Origin: Saussurea involucrata
Lineage: Eukaryota; Streptophyta; Magnoliopsida; Asterales; Asteraceae
NCBI GenBank assembly: GCA_033807775.1
Contig: CM066327.1
Span: 90,046,295 to 90,110,294 of the forward strand
DNA: 64,000 bases
Reading direction: 5' to 3'
Below the pieces are notes generated by a model. It searched no databases and had not been told where the DNA came from. It saw only the letters and a program-made list of their open reading frames with translations. Of the stretch, positions 11,996 to 22,313 are shown piece by piece; position 1 is the first letter of the stretch, and the number at the start of each line of letters is the position of its first letter. The position numbers and the translations under genes were made by a program.

Positions 11996-12008
11996 TGGTA
12001 TCAGAGCC
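11996..12008 (+). promoter_or_regulatory. Primer binding site (initiator tRNA-Met type)
   Basis: TGGTATCAGAGCC lies three bases after the LTR end at 11,992. This is the common plant primer site complementary to the initiator methionine tRNA 3' end. It serves both the Gypsy LTR to its left and the short TRIM interior to its right. Confidence 0.8.
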
Positions 12009-12048
12009 GGGAACCGGACTGGTGTGCCAGCGAGGACGCTGGGCTCCC

Positions 12049-12061
12049 AAGGGGGGTGGAT
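12049..12061 (+). promoter_or_regulatory. Polypurine tract of the TRIM
   Basis: AAGGGGGGTGGAT abuts the TG of the TRIM LTR at 12,062. Confidence 0.75.
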
Positions 12062-12209
12062 TGTAAGATCCCACATTGGTTGGGGAGGGGAACAAAGGTT
12101 GCCTTATAAGGGACTTGATACCTCCTCTATCAGACGCGTTTTAAAACCGTGAGTCCAGGTGTGCGGACAAAGCGGACAATATCTGGTACGGTTGGTCTGG
12201 GATGTTACA
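12062..12209 (+). repeat. TRIM-like 3' LTR (148 bp)
   Basis: It begins TGTAAGATCCCACATTGG and ends GGGATGTTACA, with GACGCGTTTTAAAACCGTGA in the middle. From memory this matches a small LTR family widespread in flowering plants. I cannot name the family with certainty. Confidence 0.8.
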
Positions 12210-12319
12210 CAAGAGCTCTTGCAAGATGACATGACATATCATGTGTCTTGCAAGGCCTTGCAAGACTTCCAACATCTTGCACAACTAGCAAGACCTTGCA
12301 ACAAATTTAATATAGTAAA

Positions 12320-13110
12320 TGTTAATGCCAAAAATCGTCCATAAGGATAACTTAAGGTTGATTGTGGAGCTTAACAACTAAAGAAAGGAATCATTCGACA
12401 AAACAGTGCGTTAAGGACATAAAATGCAAAAGAGACATAGATTTTGGTGACGCGGGAAAAACCTCAACGAGGAAAAAACCCGCGGACGACTGCGGAAGCC
12501 GTCGCTGCACTATGATCGCCAAACAGGGGCGATGTCCTTTGTTTTAGGTGACGGGGATACAGTGATTACAATACAAATGTCTTGAAATGTAAAAATAACA
12601 AGTGTATAGAATGTAAAACTAGTGTGTCGTATGCTAAGACTGCTAGTCGAGAGTGTAACTCGTGCGTCGAGAGCGATCACTTAAGAGAAAGTTCTTTGCT
12701 TTGGATGTTCTTGAGTACGCAGTGTGATTCCAGAATTCGATGATTCTCCAATGATGACTTTGCCTTCGTATTTATAGTCTTTGAGTGCATTTAATGACTC
12801 CATGAATCCCTCTAGTAACGGTCGCAATGGTCTCTGTTGTTTAATGTTCATAACTGCTCTGTCGGTTTCGTCCGTTGGTAATAAATGACGTTGACCTGCA
12901 TTAAATGATGAAATCATAACAGAAGATGTCATACGTTAGTTGGTCGAAGTCGTGTGATTCCACACGACGGTCGAGGTCGCGAGGTACTCTTGACTTCGAC
13001 TGTGGTCAAAGGACAAAATGTTTATGGTTTTGACTTTGTTACAAAAGAAGTGTAATAAGTGTTCTTAGTGTCTTGGTCGTGGTCGATACCGGTGAAATTT
13101 TGCCCAAACA
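12320..13110 (-). repeat. 3' LTR of Tat-like copy B
   Basis: 791 bp, TGTTAATGCC...CCCAAACA as read on the plus strand. The minus strand has a TATA-like TATAAATACG near 12,767-12,776. The polypurine tract (GTTTGCCCCCAAAATTT on the plus strand) is at 13,111-13,127 and sets the minus orientation. Confidence 0.93.
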
Positions 13111-13402
13111 GTTTGCCCCCAAAATTTAAAATGAGAAAGCAATTTCAAATTTTGAATTTTGAATGTTAGTTAGACGTCTAGGGTTGTGACATGTGTCAAA
13201 AAATCTTTCCAGTTGCTTTGGAACTGAATCGGTCCAATTCCAACTAAAGAGAAAGTCGAAAAGAGGATAACGTCGTGACGTCATGCTGATGTACGATCGT
13301 GCATTACAGCTGTAAACGCCAGGTGTCGACAATCTGTCGAGTATTCGAAAAGGCAGGGGCACGTGTCGACAATCGAGAGGATCGACCTGACACGATCATT
13401 AG

Positions 13403-13411
13403 CATAAATAG
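13403..13411 (+). promoter_or_regulatory. TATA-like box of the antisense gene, copy B
   Basis: GCATAAATAGAG lies 183 bases before the ATG at 13,586, in the same relative place as in copy A. It is a candidate internal promoter of the antisense gene. Confidence 0.5.
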
Positions 13412-13585
13412 AGACCTTCGACGGATCTTTTCCTTTTACGATTTCAGAGACTTTTTAAGAGAGATTTTCCCTGATTTCTTTGTTGTTGTTCGCCGAATAT
13501 TTTCCAAATCTGCAAGAGATCTTCGACTTGTTAGAGATTTCGAGGCTTTAGGCACCTATGTAAGGTATGATTTCTCTGTCTTTGT

Positions 13586-15853
13586 ATGCGTCGTAAGTCG
13601 ATTGCTAGGAAACCTAGGAAGAACTGGGATATTTGGGGCTTTTCAGAGCGGCAAATTTTGTTAACGGGATTAGCGATGTCGACGGAGCCTAGGAGCGCTA
13701 TTCAAGATCAAGATGATCTTGATAGTTTTAGGAATCTAGCGAGAATCCTTGCGGGGATCGTAGTGAGCAAAGCCGGTCAGATTCGGCCGGAGATGTGCCT
13801 TGAGGGGTACGTCGTAATATACAAGTACCCTTTAGCTAAGGCGTTTATGTGTGAGTTCGATCTGTCGCCAGGGCAACTGATGCCCCAGTTCTGGCGTGTG
13901 ATTCTGGTTATCGAGCGACTTACTTCGCACTGGGAGTCGCCGATGAACGTAAAGCACCTCTTGACCGCTTATTAGGTCAAGATGGATATATATCGTCGTT
14001 ATAGCTTATTTTCAAAGCATAAGGGCGATCGTACTCTGGTCCTAAGAACTGCGGTCAATGATCGCAAATGGAAGACCAGGTACGTCTTTGTACGGGTAGC
14101 GACGCTGGACCCTGACAGTGACTGGATTAGGTCTGGATGGAACATGGCGGGTAAGATTTAGCTGTGGTCGAGCGTCTTTTGGGTTATCTTTATCGCTTTG
14201 TTTTTCGACTGACCTCCTCTCTTTGTTTTTTTTCATATATTAATTTTGACGCTGTAAAGCCCAACGACGATTCTGGGACTAAAATCGAAAAGTTCCTGGA
14301 GATTAATCCTGACGATCGATTATTCGTCACACATTACTTGGTCGACGAGGACGGTGACACGATTTTCCTGAGCGACAGGCTACGGAGGGGTCGAAAGGAG
14401 GGGATAAAGAAGAAGAGGGGGATGAGGAGACTGAGGAAGAAGGGGGGAAGGAAGAGTCGACATAGGTAGAGATGACCGGTAAGTGTACCTTTCTTTGTTC
14501 GACATGCTTCTTCCATCGTTTCAGTCGCCTAACTGCCCTTTTTTTTCTTCGTTTCACAGGAGAATCCCGACAAGAATCCCAACAGGAATCCCAATAGCCA
14601 CAACCGCAAATGTCGTCTGCGATGGTTAAGAAGGCGGCTCAGTCCGAACTGGCTTGCAAGGCGAGGGAAAGAAGGAAGGAAACCTCGACAGCTGGGTCGG
14701 GGGTCCTTAAGAGAAAAGAAGCTCCGACAACTGGGTCGGGAGTCCTCAAGAGGACGAGGACGTCCGTCCGAAGGGAACCGTCTTTGAAGACGGGCGGCTC
14801 ATCGAGAGTCGTCTCGCCTGAGAAGGCGAAGGTGTCGACCGCATTTGTCGAGAAGACTTCCGACACGATAGACATGACACCCGTCCATCCTGCGCATCCG
14901 GCGAAATCAACGGGGTCTCCTGCTGCCGCGTCAGGCCTCGCGTCGGCCGACAAGGGCAAGGGCGCGTGGACGGGAGAGGAAACGACGGTGAAGTTTACGT
15001 TTCTGGCGGATTTCATGACGGACAATGTCCTGGACGGAACGAGTTTGTTCCCCCATTTAGATAAATTTCAGCTCCCCTCTTTCAGGGAGCGTTTCAACGG
15101 GTGCTCTATCGAGAGCTCGGGGGCTTATGTTACCGGAATGACGTTTATGGTAAGTCTATCTTTCGAGACTTTGTTTTTTTATTTTTATCGCTGTCGTTGT
15201 CGTTGTCGTTGTCGTTTTTGTCAGATATTTTACTAACGTATTTTTCATATGTATTTCAGGCGTTTCAGTCTTCTCTGGCCTTGCAGGCCGAGACGATGAA
15301 GCTTGAGGGTCTAGTGTCCTCTGCCATTAAGAAGGAGGATGCGATGTTGGCGAGGGAGAAGTCTGCCCTGGCGCGTGTCGAGGAGATGTCGGTACGTCTC
15401 GACAATTCCTTGGACGAGCTAGAAGCCGTCAATCATGCGAGGGACGACGTGAACTCTCGTCTGAAGGAGTCCTTCTCTGTGGTTGCAGATCAGAGAGAGG
15501 AGTTGGACAGGATGCAAGCGTCTATGGACATGAAGGAGAAAGAGGCCGAGGAGTCCAAGTCCAAGGTGGCGGTCCTGGAGAAGGAGGTGAGGGAGATCAA
15601 AGATGAGGTTGCGTCTACCTTTTCCCTTGCTCGTCTAACAGCTCGGGCGGCGATCATGCGGCAGCATCTGTCGGGGAAGAACCCCCTCGCGTCTGCAGCT
15701 GAGGAGCTAGCCTTTTTCCTATCCAAGGTCGGGACCGACAGGGATCTCGACTCCGACGATGAGAAGGAGGCTGAGGAAGAAGTGGTTGTGGACGAGGGCC
15801 TCCAAGGCGAAGCTTCGGGCAAGAATGATGCTGACGCTCCTTCTAATCCTTAG
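13586..15853 (+). pseudogene. Antisense spliced gene of the Tat-like element, copy B (broken)
   Basis: Exons by GT-AG sites and comparison with copy A: 13,586-14,150; about 14,237-14,478; 14,560-15,149; 15,260-15,853. Exon 1 has the plant 'putative gypsy type transposon' domain but lacks about 11 residues present in copy A (after KYP). Exon 3 carries two Ser/Thr-Gly repeats (GSGVLKRKE and GSGVLKRTR). Exon 4 is fully open and reads as a coiled coil (LEGLVSSAIKKEDAMLAREK...), ending in an acidic tail. Damage: TAG at 13,973-13,975, an exon 2 acceptor AG changed to AT near 14,236, a frameshift and a TAG in exon 2, and a TAG early in exon 3. Its product was probably an element-encoded accessory protein. 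Function is unknown. Confidence 0.72.
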
Positions 15854-16564
15854 AGGATATTGTTTGTTTTTGTCTTAGTTTTGAATGCTCAACCGTTGGT
15901 GGCCGAGTTTCTTTTAGGTGTAATCGTTCGTATTATGAATGAGATTTTGCTTTTCTATCGAACTTGTGTACTTATTTCAGTTCGCATTTGCCATAGATTG
16001 ATATAAAATCAACTACGAAATTCGTCAAGTATAAACAAGGAAACGTGCGACTTAGGCACTCATTGTAATTATAAAGACTAGCACATAAGTCATAAGACCT
16101 TTATATTTCAAGATCACGTTGGTAAACTTAAGTACATGCGATTAAAGCATTCATTCTTAACACGAAACTTCTCTAGGTTAAGAAACTTAGATCGGGGGGG
16201 TCGCTAGACCTGGATAATCGTAGGACTATATCGTACGACAAAACTTGAGTCGTGTGTAAAAGTCGTGTGCCCCTGTGATAATATAATCAAGTCATAGACT
16301 TGAACACTCATGTCATGCGACCTTGCGAGATTAAAGTCGTATAGAAGACTTAGTAACTAATATCGTGCGATCCTGCGATAAAACAATGTTAGAGGTTGGT
16401 CGTTGGCTAGCCAACGCCCTCCGATGCTTAAGTTAGTAATCGTCGTGGTAAGAAATCGTATGAAAGATAGAAAAAGGACTTAGAAGACATGCCTTTCCAG
16501 ACGTGTTGAATTATAGCCATGTGGGATACCTCGATTGTCGAGGGTTGAGAATCGACAGACATCT
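15854..16564. other. Spacer between antisense gene and protease in copy B
   Basis: The stretch is non-coding, with scattered repeats of the TCGTGCGACCTTGCGA and GTCATA-GACTT kind. The 3' ends of two convergent genes (antisense gene, gag-protease) face each other here, so it probably holds both polyadenylation regions; this is inferred. Confidence 0.5.
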
Positions 16565-17062
16565 TTACCCACGACTTTTCTGCGGCTTCAAGGTGGTCTT
16601 ATAGCAATAACGAGCGACTTTCGGCTCAGTTTTGATCTCCTGGACTCCCCACGGCGTAGGGAACTTCATGATCTGGTGATACGTCGAAGGAACAACTTTC
16701 ATTTCATGGATCCACGGTCGACCTAAGATGATGTTATAGGCCGACGCGCAGTCGATGATGCTGAACTTGGTTTGCTTGTTGATTCCTCTGGCATAGACAG
16801 GCAAGATGATATCCCCAAAGGTACTTGTCGCGTCTCCATTGAAACCGACCATTGTTGTCGAGCGTCGGGTGATTTCCGACCGATCGATTCCCATGGCCTT
16901 GATGGTATCAAGAAAGATGACGTTCGCTGAACTGCCTCCATCGACCAAGACTCGTCGGGTTAAACAATTACCAATCGTGAGTCGAATGATCAACCCGTCA
17001 TGATGCTTCTGATATGAATCACCGAGGTCATCTTGGTCGAATACGATTTTCATAGCTTCCAA
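16565..17062 (-). pseudogene. Retropepsin-like protease domain of the Tat-like element
   Basis: The frame reads an aspartic protease of plant Gypsy elements: VLVDGGSSANVIF is the active-site loop (residues about 40-52) and IILGRPWIHEMKVVPS is the C-terminal motif (about 111-126). A stop follows soon after, and no reverse transcriptase is encoded beyond it. It overlaps the last part of gag in another frame (17,028-17,062). That suggests a frameshift, natural or from decay, between gag and protease. It is part of a broken polyprotein. Confidence 0.8.
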
Positions 17063-18784
17063 CTCCAGATCTCCTTTTGGTCTTGATAAAAAGCGGGATA
17101 GGCCGATCGTCGGGTGCCCGCCTGGCGTGACGTTTGGCTGTGGAATACGTCAGACCGCACACGTCGGAACCACCAGTGTTGCAGTTGACGACCTTTGCGT
17201 GCTCGGGGCTAGGCGGTCGATGGTCGTTAGCTGGAGTAACAACGTCATCGATGATATCTTTGAGATTTCCTTTCGAGACATGATATGTTAGCTCCTTTTT
17301 GAGAGCTATGCAATCATCTGTCACATGGCCATGGTCGACATGGAAGTCGCACCACTTCGACTTATCTTTCTTGGCGTCGTCCTGATCAGATTTCTTCGGC
17401 CAACTGATGGTCTCCTGGGCGGTCTTCAGAGACTCGACCAAATCCTTAGTGGACCCTTTGAACCCGTAGGAGGATATCTTGGGGTACTGAGGAAATTTGG
17501 TCGCAGTCTTGGCCTCCGCTTTTGTCTTGAATCGGACGTTGGATATTTGGCGTGCGGGTTCTACCTTGGAAATTGCCTTTGTCTTGAACTCTGTCTTCTT
17601 TACACCTAACGACCTCTTGTCGTCTGTATGCTTAGGACGAAAGGCAGCATCGTCCTCTACCCTCATATACGCAAGGGTTCTGGCTCGAACATCTTCGAAA
17701 TTCTCCGGGGGATACTTGGTCAAATTAGTATATAAACTCGAACTGTCGTCCAGACCGCGTTTGTAAGCTTCGATCGCGGTCTTGACATCACAGTTACGGA
17801 CACTGGTCATCTCTGCGTTGAACCTATTGAAATAGCTTCGAATTGACTCATTAGCCTTCTGCACGACATAATACAGGTCGCTAGTCTGCTTCTCCATCTT
17901 GCGACTGCTGGCGAATTGCTAGGAGAATTGATTGACTAACTCAGCGAACCACCCGATGGACTTGGGTTTGAGCTTAATCAACCATTGGAGGGCAGGACCA
18001 GTGAGAGTTTCCCCAAAACTCTTGCACATGCATACTTCTTGATACATGTGTGGGATCGAGACCATCCACATGAGCTGTTTATACTGCGCGATGTGCTCCG
18101 TTGGATCGGTCACCCCTGAATACATGGGCGAGAAGGCGGGGATGTTGAATTTCTTCGGGACGTCGATTGTCGCGATCTTTTCGATGAAAGGCGACGCCTG
18201 AAATCCTGAGCGAGGCTCGACGTCGACGGGCACGGCTGCCCCGGGTAACTTAGCGAGCAGGGACACGACACGCTCGTTTTGATCTTCTAGCATCTTTAGT
18301 CGCTGAGCGACGGGGTCGTTAGGATTAGGATCCGCACTTGCCAATGGATCGACTCCTGAAATGGTGCCATTGTCGTACGACGAGCCATTGGCGTCCCCGG
18401 TGAAAGGAATAAAATATGGCTGCGACCCATTCTGCATGGGTGGAGGCTTGATATACTGAGGAGGAATATGCCCAGACTGGGGATTTGGGTTGAACGATCC
18501 CGACTGCTGGTTCTGCACGAACGGACCTGGCTGCTGATTCTACATGAATGGACCTGGTCCTGGATTACGGACGAACGGAGCCGAACCAGGGTTATGGACG
18601 AACGGAGCTGATCCTGGACGAATGGTCTTGGACCGTTCTGCGGTCCGAAGGGATTCCTCAGCCGGGTGATTTCTTCAGCTGCTCTTCGACTCTGCTCAGC
18701 CATGGCATTGATTTGATTTCGTGCAACTTCCAACTCCTGGTACATCTGGGCAATGACTTGCTTTGGATTTCCAGGGGCTGCCAT
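17028..18784 (-). pseudogene. Gag of the Tat-like element (frameshifted, one internal stop)
   Basis: Gag starts at 18,784 (MAAPGNPKQVIAQMYQELEV). A Pro/Gln/Asn-rich segment around 18,400-18,620 follows; it contains a stop codon and a change of frame. The capsid-like region (PKKFNIPAFSPMYSGVTDPTEHI, cited in part) lies near 18,050-18,180. A TAG at 17,919-17,921 splits it from the downstream frame, which continues with ESIRSYFNRFNAE. A zinc-binding stretch CDFHVDHGHVTDDC lies near 17,310-17,352. This arrangement is typical of Tat-lineage gag. With the frameshift and stop it could not make full-length protein. Confidence 0.82.
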
Positions 18785-18865
18785 TTTCCTGAAACAAAAA
18801 ACATAGGAAACTACAAGAAACCGTTAGTAAAACGCACGTTCGTCGAAGATTTTCTCTAGATGGGG

Positions 18866-18885
18866 CCCCACGGTGGGCGACACAC
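18866..18885 (-). promoter_or_regulatory. Putative primer binding region of Tat-like copy B
   Basis: On the minus strand the bases after the 5' LTR read GTGTGTCGCCCACCGTGGGG. A GGCGCCCACCGTGGGGC phrase is common at this place in plant Tat-type elements. I do not assign a tRNA. Confidence 0.5.
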
Positions 18886-19676
18886 TGTTAATGCCAAAAA
18901 TCGTCCATAAGGATAACTTAAGGTTGATTATGAAGCTTAACAACTAAAGAAAGGAATCGTTCGACAAAACAGTGCGTTAAGGACAGAAAATGCAAAAGAG
19001 ACAGAGATTTTGGTGACGCGGGAAAAACCTCAACGAGGAAAAAACCCGCGGACGACTGCAGAAGCCGTCGCTGCACTATGATCGCCAAACAGGAGCGATG
19101 TCCTTTGTTTCAGGTGTCGGGGATACATTGATTACAATACAAATGACTTGAAATGTAAAAATAACAAGTGTATCGAATGTAAAACTAGTGTGTCGTGTGT
19201 TAAGACTGCTGGTCGAGAGTGTAAGTCGTGCGTCGAGAGCGATCACTTAAGAGAAAGTTCTTTGCTTCGGATGTTCTTGAGTACGCAGTGTGATTCCAGA
19301 ATTCGATGATTCTCCAATGATGACTTTGCCTTCGTAATTATAGTCTTCGAGTGCATTTAATGACTCCATGAATCCCTCTAGTAACGGTCGCAACGGTCTT
19401 TGTTGTTTAATGTTCATAACTGCTCTGTCGGTTTCGTCCGTTGGTAATAAATGACGTTGACCTGCATTAAATGATGAAATCATAACAGAAGATGTCATAC
19501 GTTAGTTGGTCGAAGTCGTGTGATTCCACACGACGGTCGAGGTCGCGAGGTACTCTTGACTTCGACTGTGGTCAAAGGACAAAATGTTTATGGTTTTGAC
19601 TTTGTTACAAAAGAAGTGTAATAAGTGTTCTTAGTGTCTTGGTCGTGGTCGATACCGGTGAAATTTTGCTCAAACA
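18886..19676 (-). repeat. 5' LTR of Tat-like copy B
   Basis: 791 bp and collinear with 12,320-13,110. Both LTRs keep TG...CA ends. Confidence 0.93.
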
Positions 19677-20133
19677 GTAAACAAATCATTTTTTAATTTA
19701 ATTAGTTTGTTTGTTTATTTAAATATTAGTTATTATTAATATGTTTATTAAATTTAATTCCTTTATTAGCTTATTTGAATATTATTTTTTTAATAATTTT
19801 ATTAAAATTTCTTACCCACGCTATATTTTTTTAAAAACGATACTTTTATGCAATGTTTTTTATTTAAATTGCTAAATTAAAAGTACATTAATATAAAAAT
19901 TACGAAAATACAAATACTAATAAATAAACGTACACAATTTATTTATCTATATTTTATAATTAATTTATTAGTTATATTATAATTATCTATATTATTTATA
20001 TTATAATTATTTATATTATAATTTATTAGTTTAGAAAGAAGTTTGGTCTTGCATGTGTGTGGAAGGTGTTATTGCAAAGCTGATGTGGCACTTGTGAAAG
20101 GAGTAAGGTCTTACACGTGTGTGGATGGTCTAA

Positions 20134-20888
20134 TAACCAAAGTGTAATAACCAAACATATTAAAATAATGTAAAGTAATCTACACATCATCCCTACATGC
20201 ATGCTTTTGATTGGTTGACTTTAAAAGTAGATAATATCTCTAAAAATATGAACAACACTTTTTTAATCCATCAATATCATCAGACGTCTTTTGCTGTAGC
20301 AACCTTCTGTTTGTCGTAATAACTTCAGTGTTCATCCTAAAACTCACCAAGATAGATTATTTTCACTTCCAAGCTCCAAAACCATAAATATATAAAATCA
20401 TAACATTAAAAACTAGTATCTACTCAACAATTTACTTCTAAAATTGTTCAAAGGTTTTTTGGTCAAAATCTTGATTCATTCAAAACTTAGGAAATGACAT
20501 ATGAGGACATCATTATTCTCTACATTTAGGGGATGAATTATTTGGATTAGACCTAACTCTAAATTTAGAAAGGGAAGAAAGTAGGCGATGATGATGTTGT
20601 GGTTAAAAAAACATTTTTAAATCAAAGAATGGAAGAAAGAAAAAGCATTTGAATAAAAAAGTGATGTCTTTACCATAACCATCTTACATTGCCTGAAAAG
20701 GTTAAAAAATGTTAGAGAAATTTTATCGTGCCAAAAAATACGAGAAGCTCACAAATGATTTCTAAGGTCCCAAAAGGAGTAGAAATCCAAGTGCACAATA
20801 AACCCAACAATAAACGTGGATAACAATAATCTGGATGTTACACAATAATTCTCTAACGTAGAAAATTAAACCACATGAAATATATAAA
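20134..20888. other. Unassigned AT-rich host or older repeat sequence
   Basis: No coding sequence and no recognisable element. It separates the MITE (ending 20,130) from the Helitron (starting 20,889). Confidence 0.4.
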
Positions 20889-20919
20889 TCTATACTATCT
20901 TATAAAGCATTTAGGCTTA

Positions 20920-21010
20920 AAGTCTTAAAGTCTTAAAAACAAAGTGTTAAGTATAGAGTACAACATATTTATGCATAAAGTCTTAAAGTCTTAAAAAACA
21001 GCTTTTGCAT
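20920..21010 (+). repeat. AAAGTCTT subterminal repeats of the Helitron
   Basis: The octamer AAAGTCTT recurs in two clusters (about 20,924-20,938 and 20,979-20,993), just inside the 5' end. Such subterminal repeats are common in Helitrons; a role is not known. Confidence 0.6.
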
Positions 21011-21584
21011 TAATTTTGAGTTTCTAATTCTGATTTCAATTAAAACGTAACCGTGATTTCCTTTTGCATCAATTTTGAGTTTGATTTTGCATCAATTTTG
21101 AGTTTTTTTTACTTTTAGTATCTATTAAGCCCCAAAAATAAGCCCATTATTAAAGGAAACTGAATAATCAACCCCTTCTTCCTCCTATATATTTTGGCTA
21201 TTATGAATTTTGGCTATTAAAAACAAAATTTTGGCTAGGAATTAAAAACAATATTTTGGCTATTACGAATTCTGGAAATCTGGTTTGCTTCTCCTCTTCA
21301 TCAAGACTCCAACAATTTGGTTTCTCTATCTGTTGCTTCATTCACAACGGATAAGATTTCTGATCTCAATTCTCAAACTTCCAAGATTTGGTTTCTCTAC
21401 TTCTGCTTGGTTTTTTTGCTCCAGCCTGTTTGTTCTTTATTGTTTTTAAATTTTAAGTGTCTAAATTTTATTGTTTGCTGCATGTTCTCATACTTATAAA
21501 GATTTAAGTGCTTTATTTCCTCTCTCACACAATCACAAACCTACATGTGTATATATTTTTTTTTCTTCACTCAACCCTGGAAAA

Positions 21585-21598
21585 CAATATATATATAC

Positions 21599-21655
<57 letters not shown>
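21585..21655. repeat. (AT)n microsatellite
   Basis: Mostly AT units with a few AC interruptions. Three small open frames that overlap it are artefacts of the repeat. Confidence 0.97.
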
Positions 21656-21658
<3 letters not shown>

Positions 21659-21775
21659 TTCTCTCATTTGGTGTTGGAATCCAATCCAATAGTGTGGACT
21701 TGTAAAATAAATGTTATCCGGTGTGTATTAGAATATGTATAAATTTGTTTCTGTTATCTGCATCTATATACACTA

Positions 21776-21779
<4 letters not shown>

Positions 21780-21857
<78 letters not shown>
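21780..21857. repeat. (AT)n microsatellite at the left flank of the MULE-like element
   Basis: About 38 AT units run directly into the left TIR. A further AT tract (26,377-26,407) abuts the right TIR, so the element appears to have inserted into an AT run. Confidence 0.95.
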
Positions 21858-21860
<3 letters not shown>

Positions 21861-22313
21861 ATGGTATATTTTGAAACCATTAAAAAATCTTGCAACTTAT
21901 GAAACCTATGATCCTACCATTGATTAGAAATTGTATGGTTAAGATTGATTCCTAGTTTTTTTTAAAATTAAAAAAAAATTTGATAGCCTTCCATTAATAA
22001 GCCGCTAAAGGGTATATTGGTCAAATAACTTTATTCGCAATCTGGGTAACTATGGTAAGCAAGATTCAAAGAAATCAAAATCCCAATAATTTCTCCTCAA
22101 CCACGATTCAGTTTCCAACTTACAGTCTATAATATTGGCATTAGAATTTCTGCAAGCCTAAAGAAATGAAATGGCTCATCGATTCAGAGGTTTGATCTTC
22201 AAACTCAAACGTATTTGTATTGGTTCTACAATTTTTCTCTGTATTTGATTTCTAACTAGGGTTTTTTTTTCGAATCATATAACTATTTAGGGGGACGAAA
22301 AAGCGACAGAATC

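Larger units (their letters stand above)
5197..12209 (+). mobile_element. TRIM-ended chimeric LTR element with Gypsy-derivative interior
   Basis: Order: first 48 bp of a TRIM-like LTR (5197-5244); TCAGAGC, the tail of a primer site; a Gypsy-type interior without genes (to 9600); polypurine tract; a 2392-bp Gypsy LTR (9601-11,992); a primer site; a 53-bp TRIM interior; a TRIM polypurine tract; and a complete 148-bp TRIM LTR (12,062-12,209). The outer ends are flanked by CAAGA on both sides (5192-5196, 12,210-12,214). The perfect 5-bp duplication says the outer TRIM ends arrived in one insertion. How the Gypsy sequence came to lie between them is open. Confidence 0.75.
12320..19676 (-). mobile_element. 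Tat-like Gypsy element copy B, complete but non-autonomous
   Basis: Two 791-bp LTRs (12,320-13,110 and 18,886-19,676) differ at roughly 20-25 positions by eye, about 97% identity. The flanks carry the 5-bp duplication GTAAA (12,315-12,319 and 19,677-19,681). Gag and protease run on the minus strand from the right LTR. No reverse transcriptase, RNase H or integrase is present: the minus-strand coding stops at 16,565 and the remaining interior carries a gene on the other strand. It must depend on proteins from elsewhere if it ever moves. The element sits inside the split MITE. Confidence 0.92.
5172..20130. mobile_element. Harbinger/Tourist-like MITE split into three pieces
   Basis: The left end reads GAGCATCCACACACGTCTTG; the right end, reverse-complemented, reads GACCATCCACACACGTGTAA. 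Both ends are flanked by TAA (5169-5171 and 20,131-20,133), the 3-bp duplication typical of PIF/Harbinger elements. Own sequence is only 5172-5196, about 12,215-12,319 and 19,682-20,130, roughly 580 bp. The rest is two later LTR insertions. The left arm is full of CTTGCAAG palindromes, including GCAAGAGCTCTTGC once the first insertion is removed. No transposase is present. Confidence 0.72.

Noticed and set aside
12681..12932. 83-codon minus frame starting MTSSVMISSFNAG, repeated at 19,247
   Set aside because: It lies in both LTRs of the Tat-like element and overlaps the TATA-like region; repetition comes from the LTRs.
21471..21742. Three overlapping frames with YIYIYI runs
   Set aside because: They are translations of an AT microsatellite.
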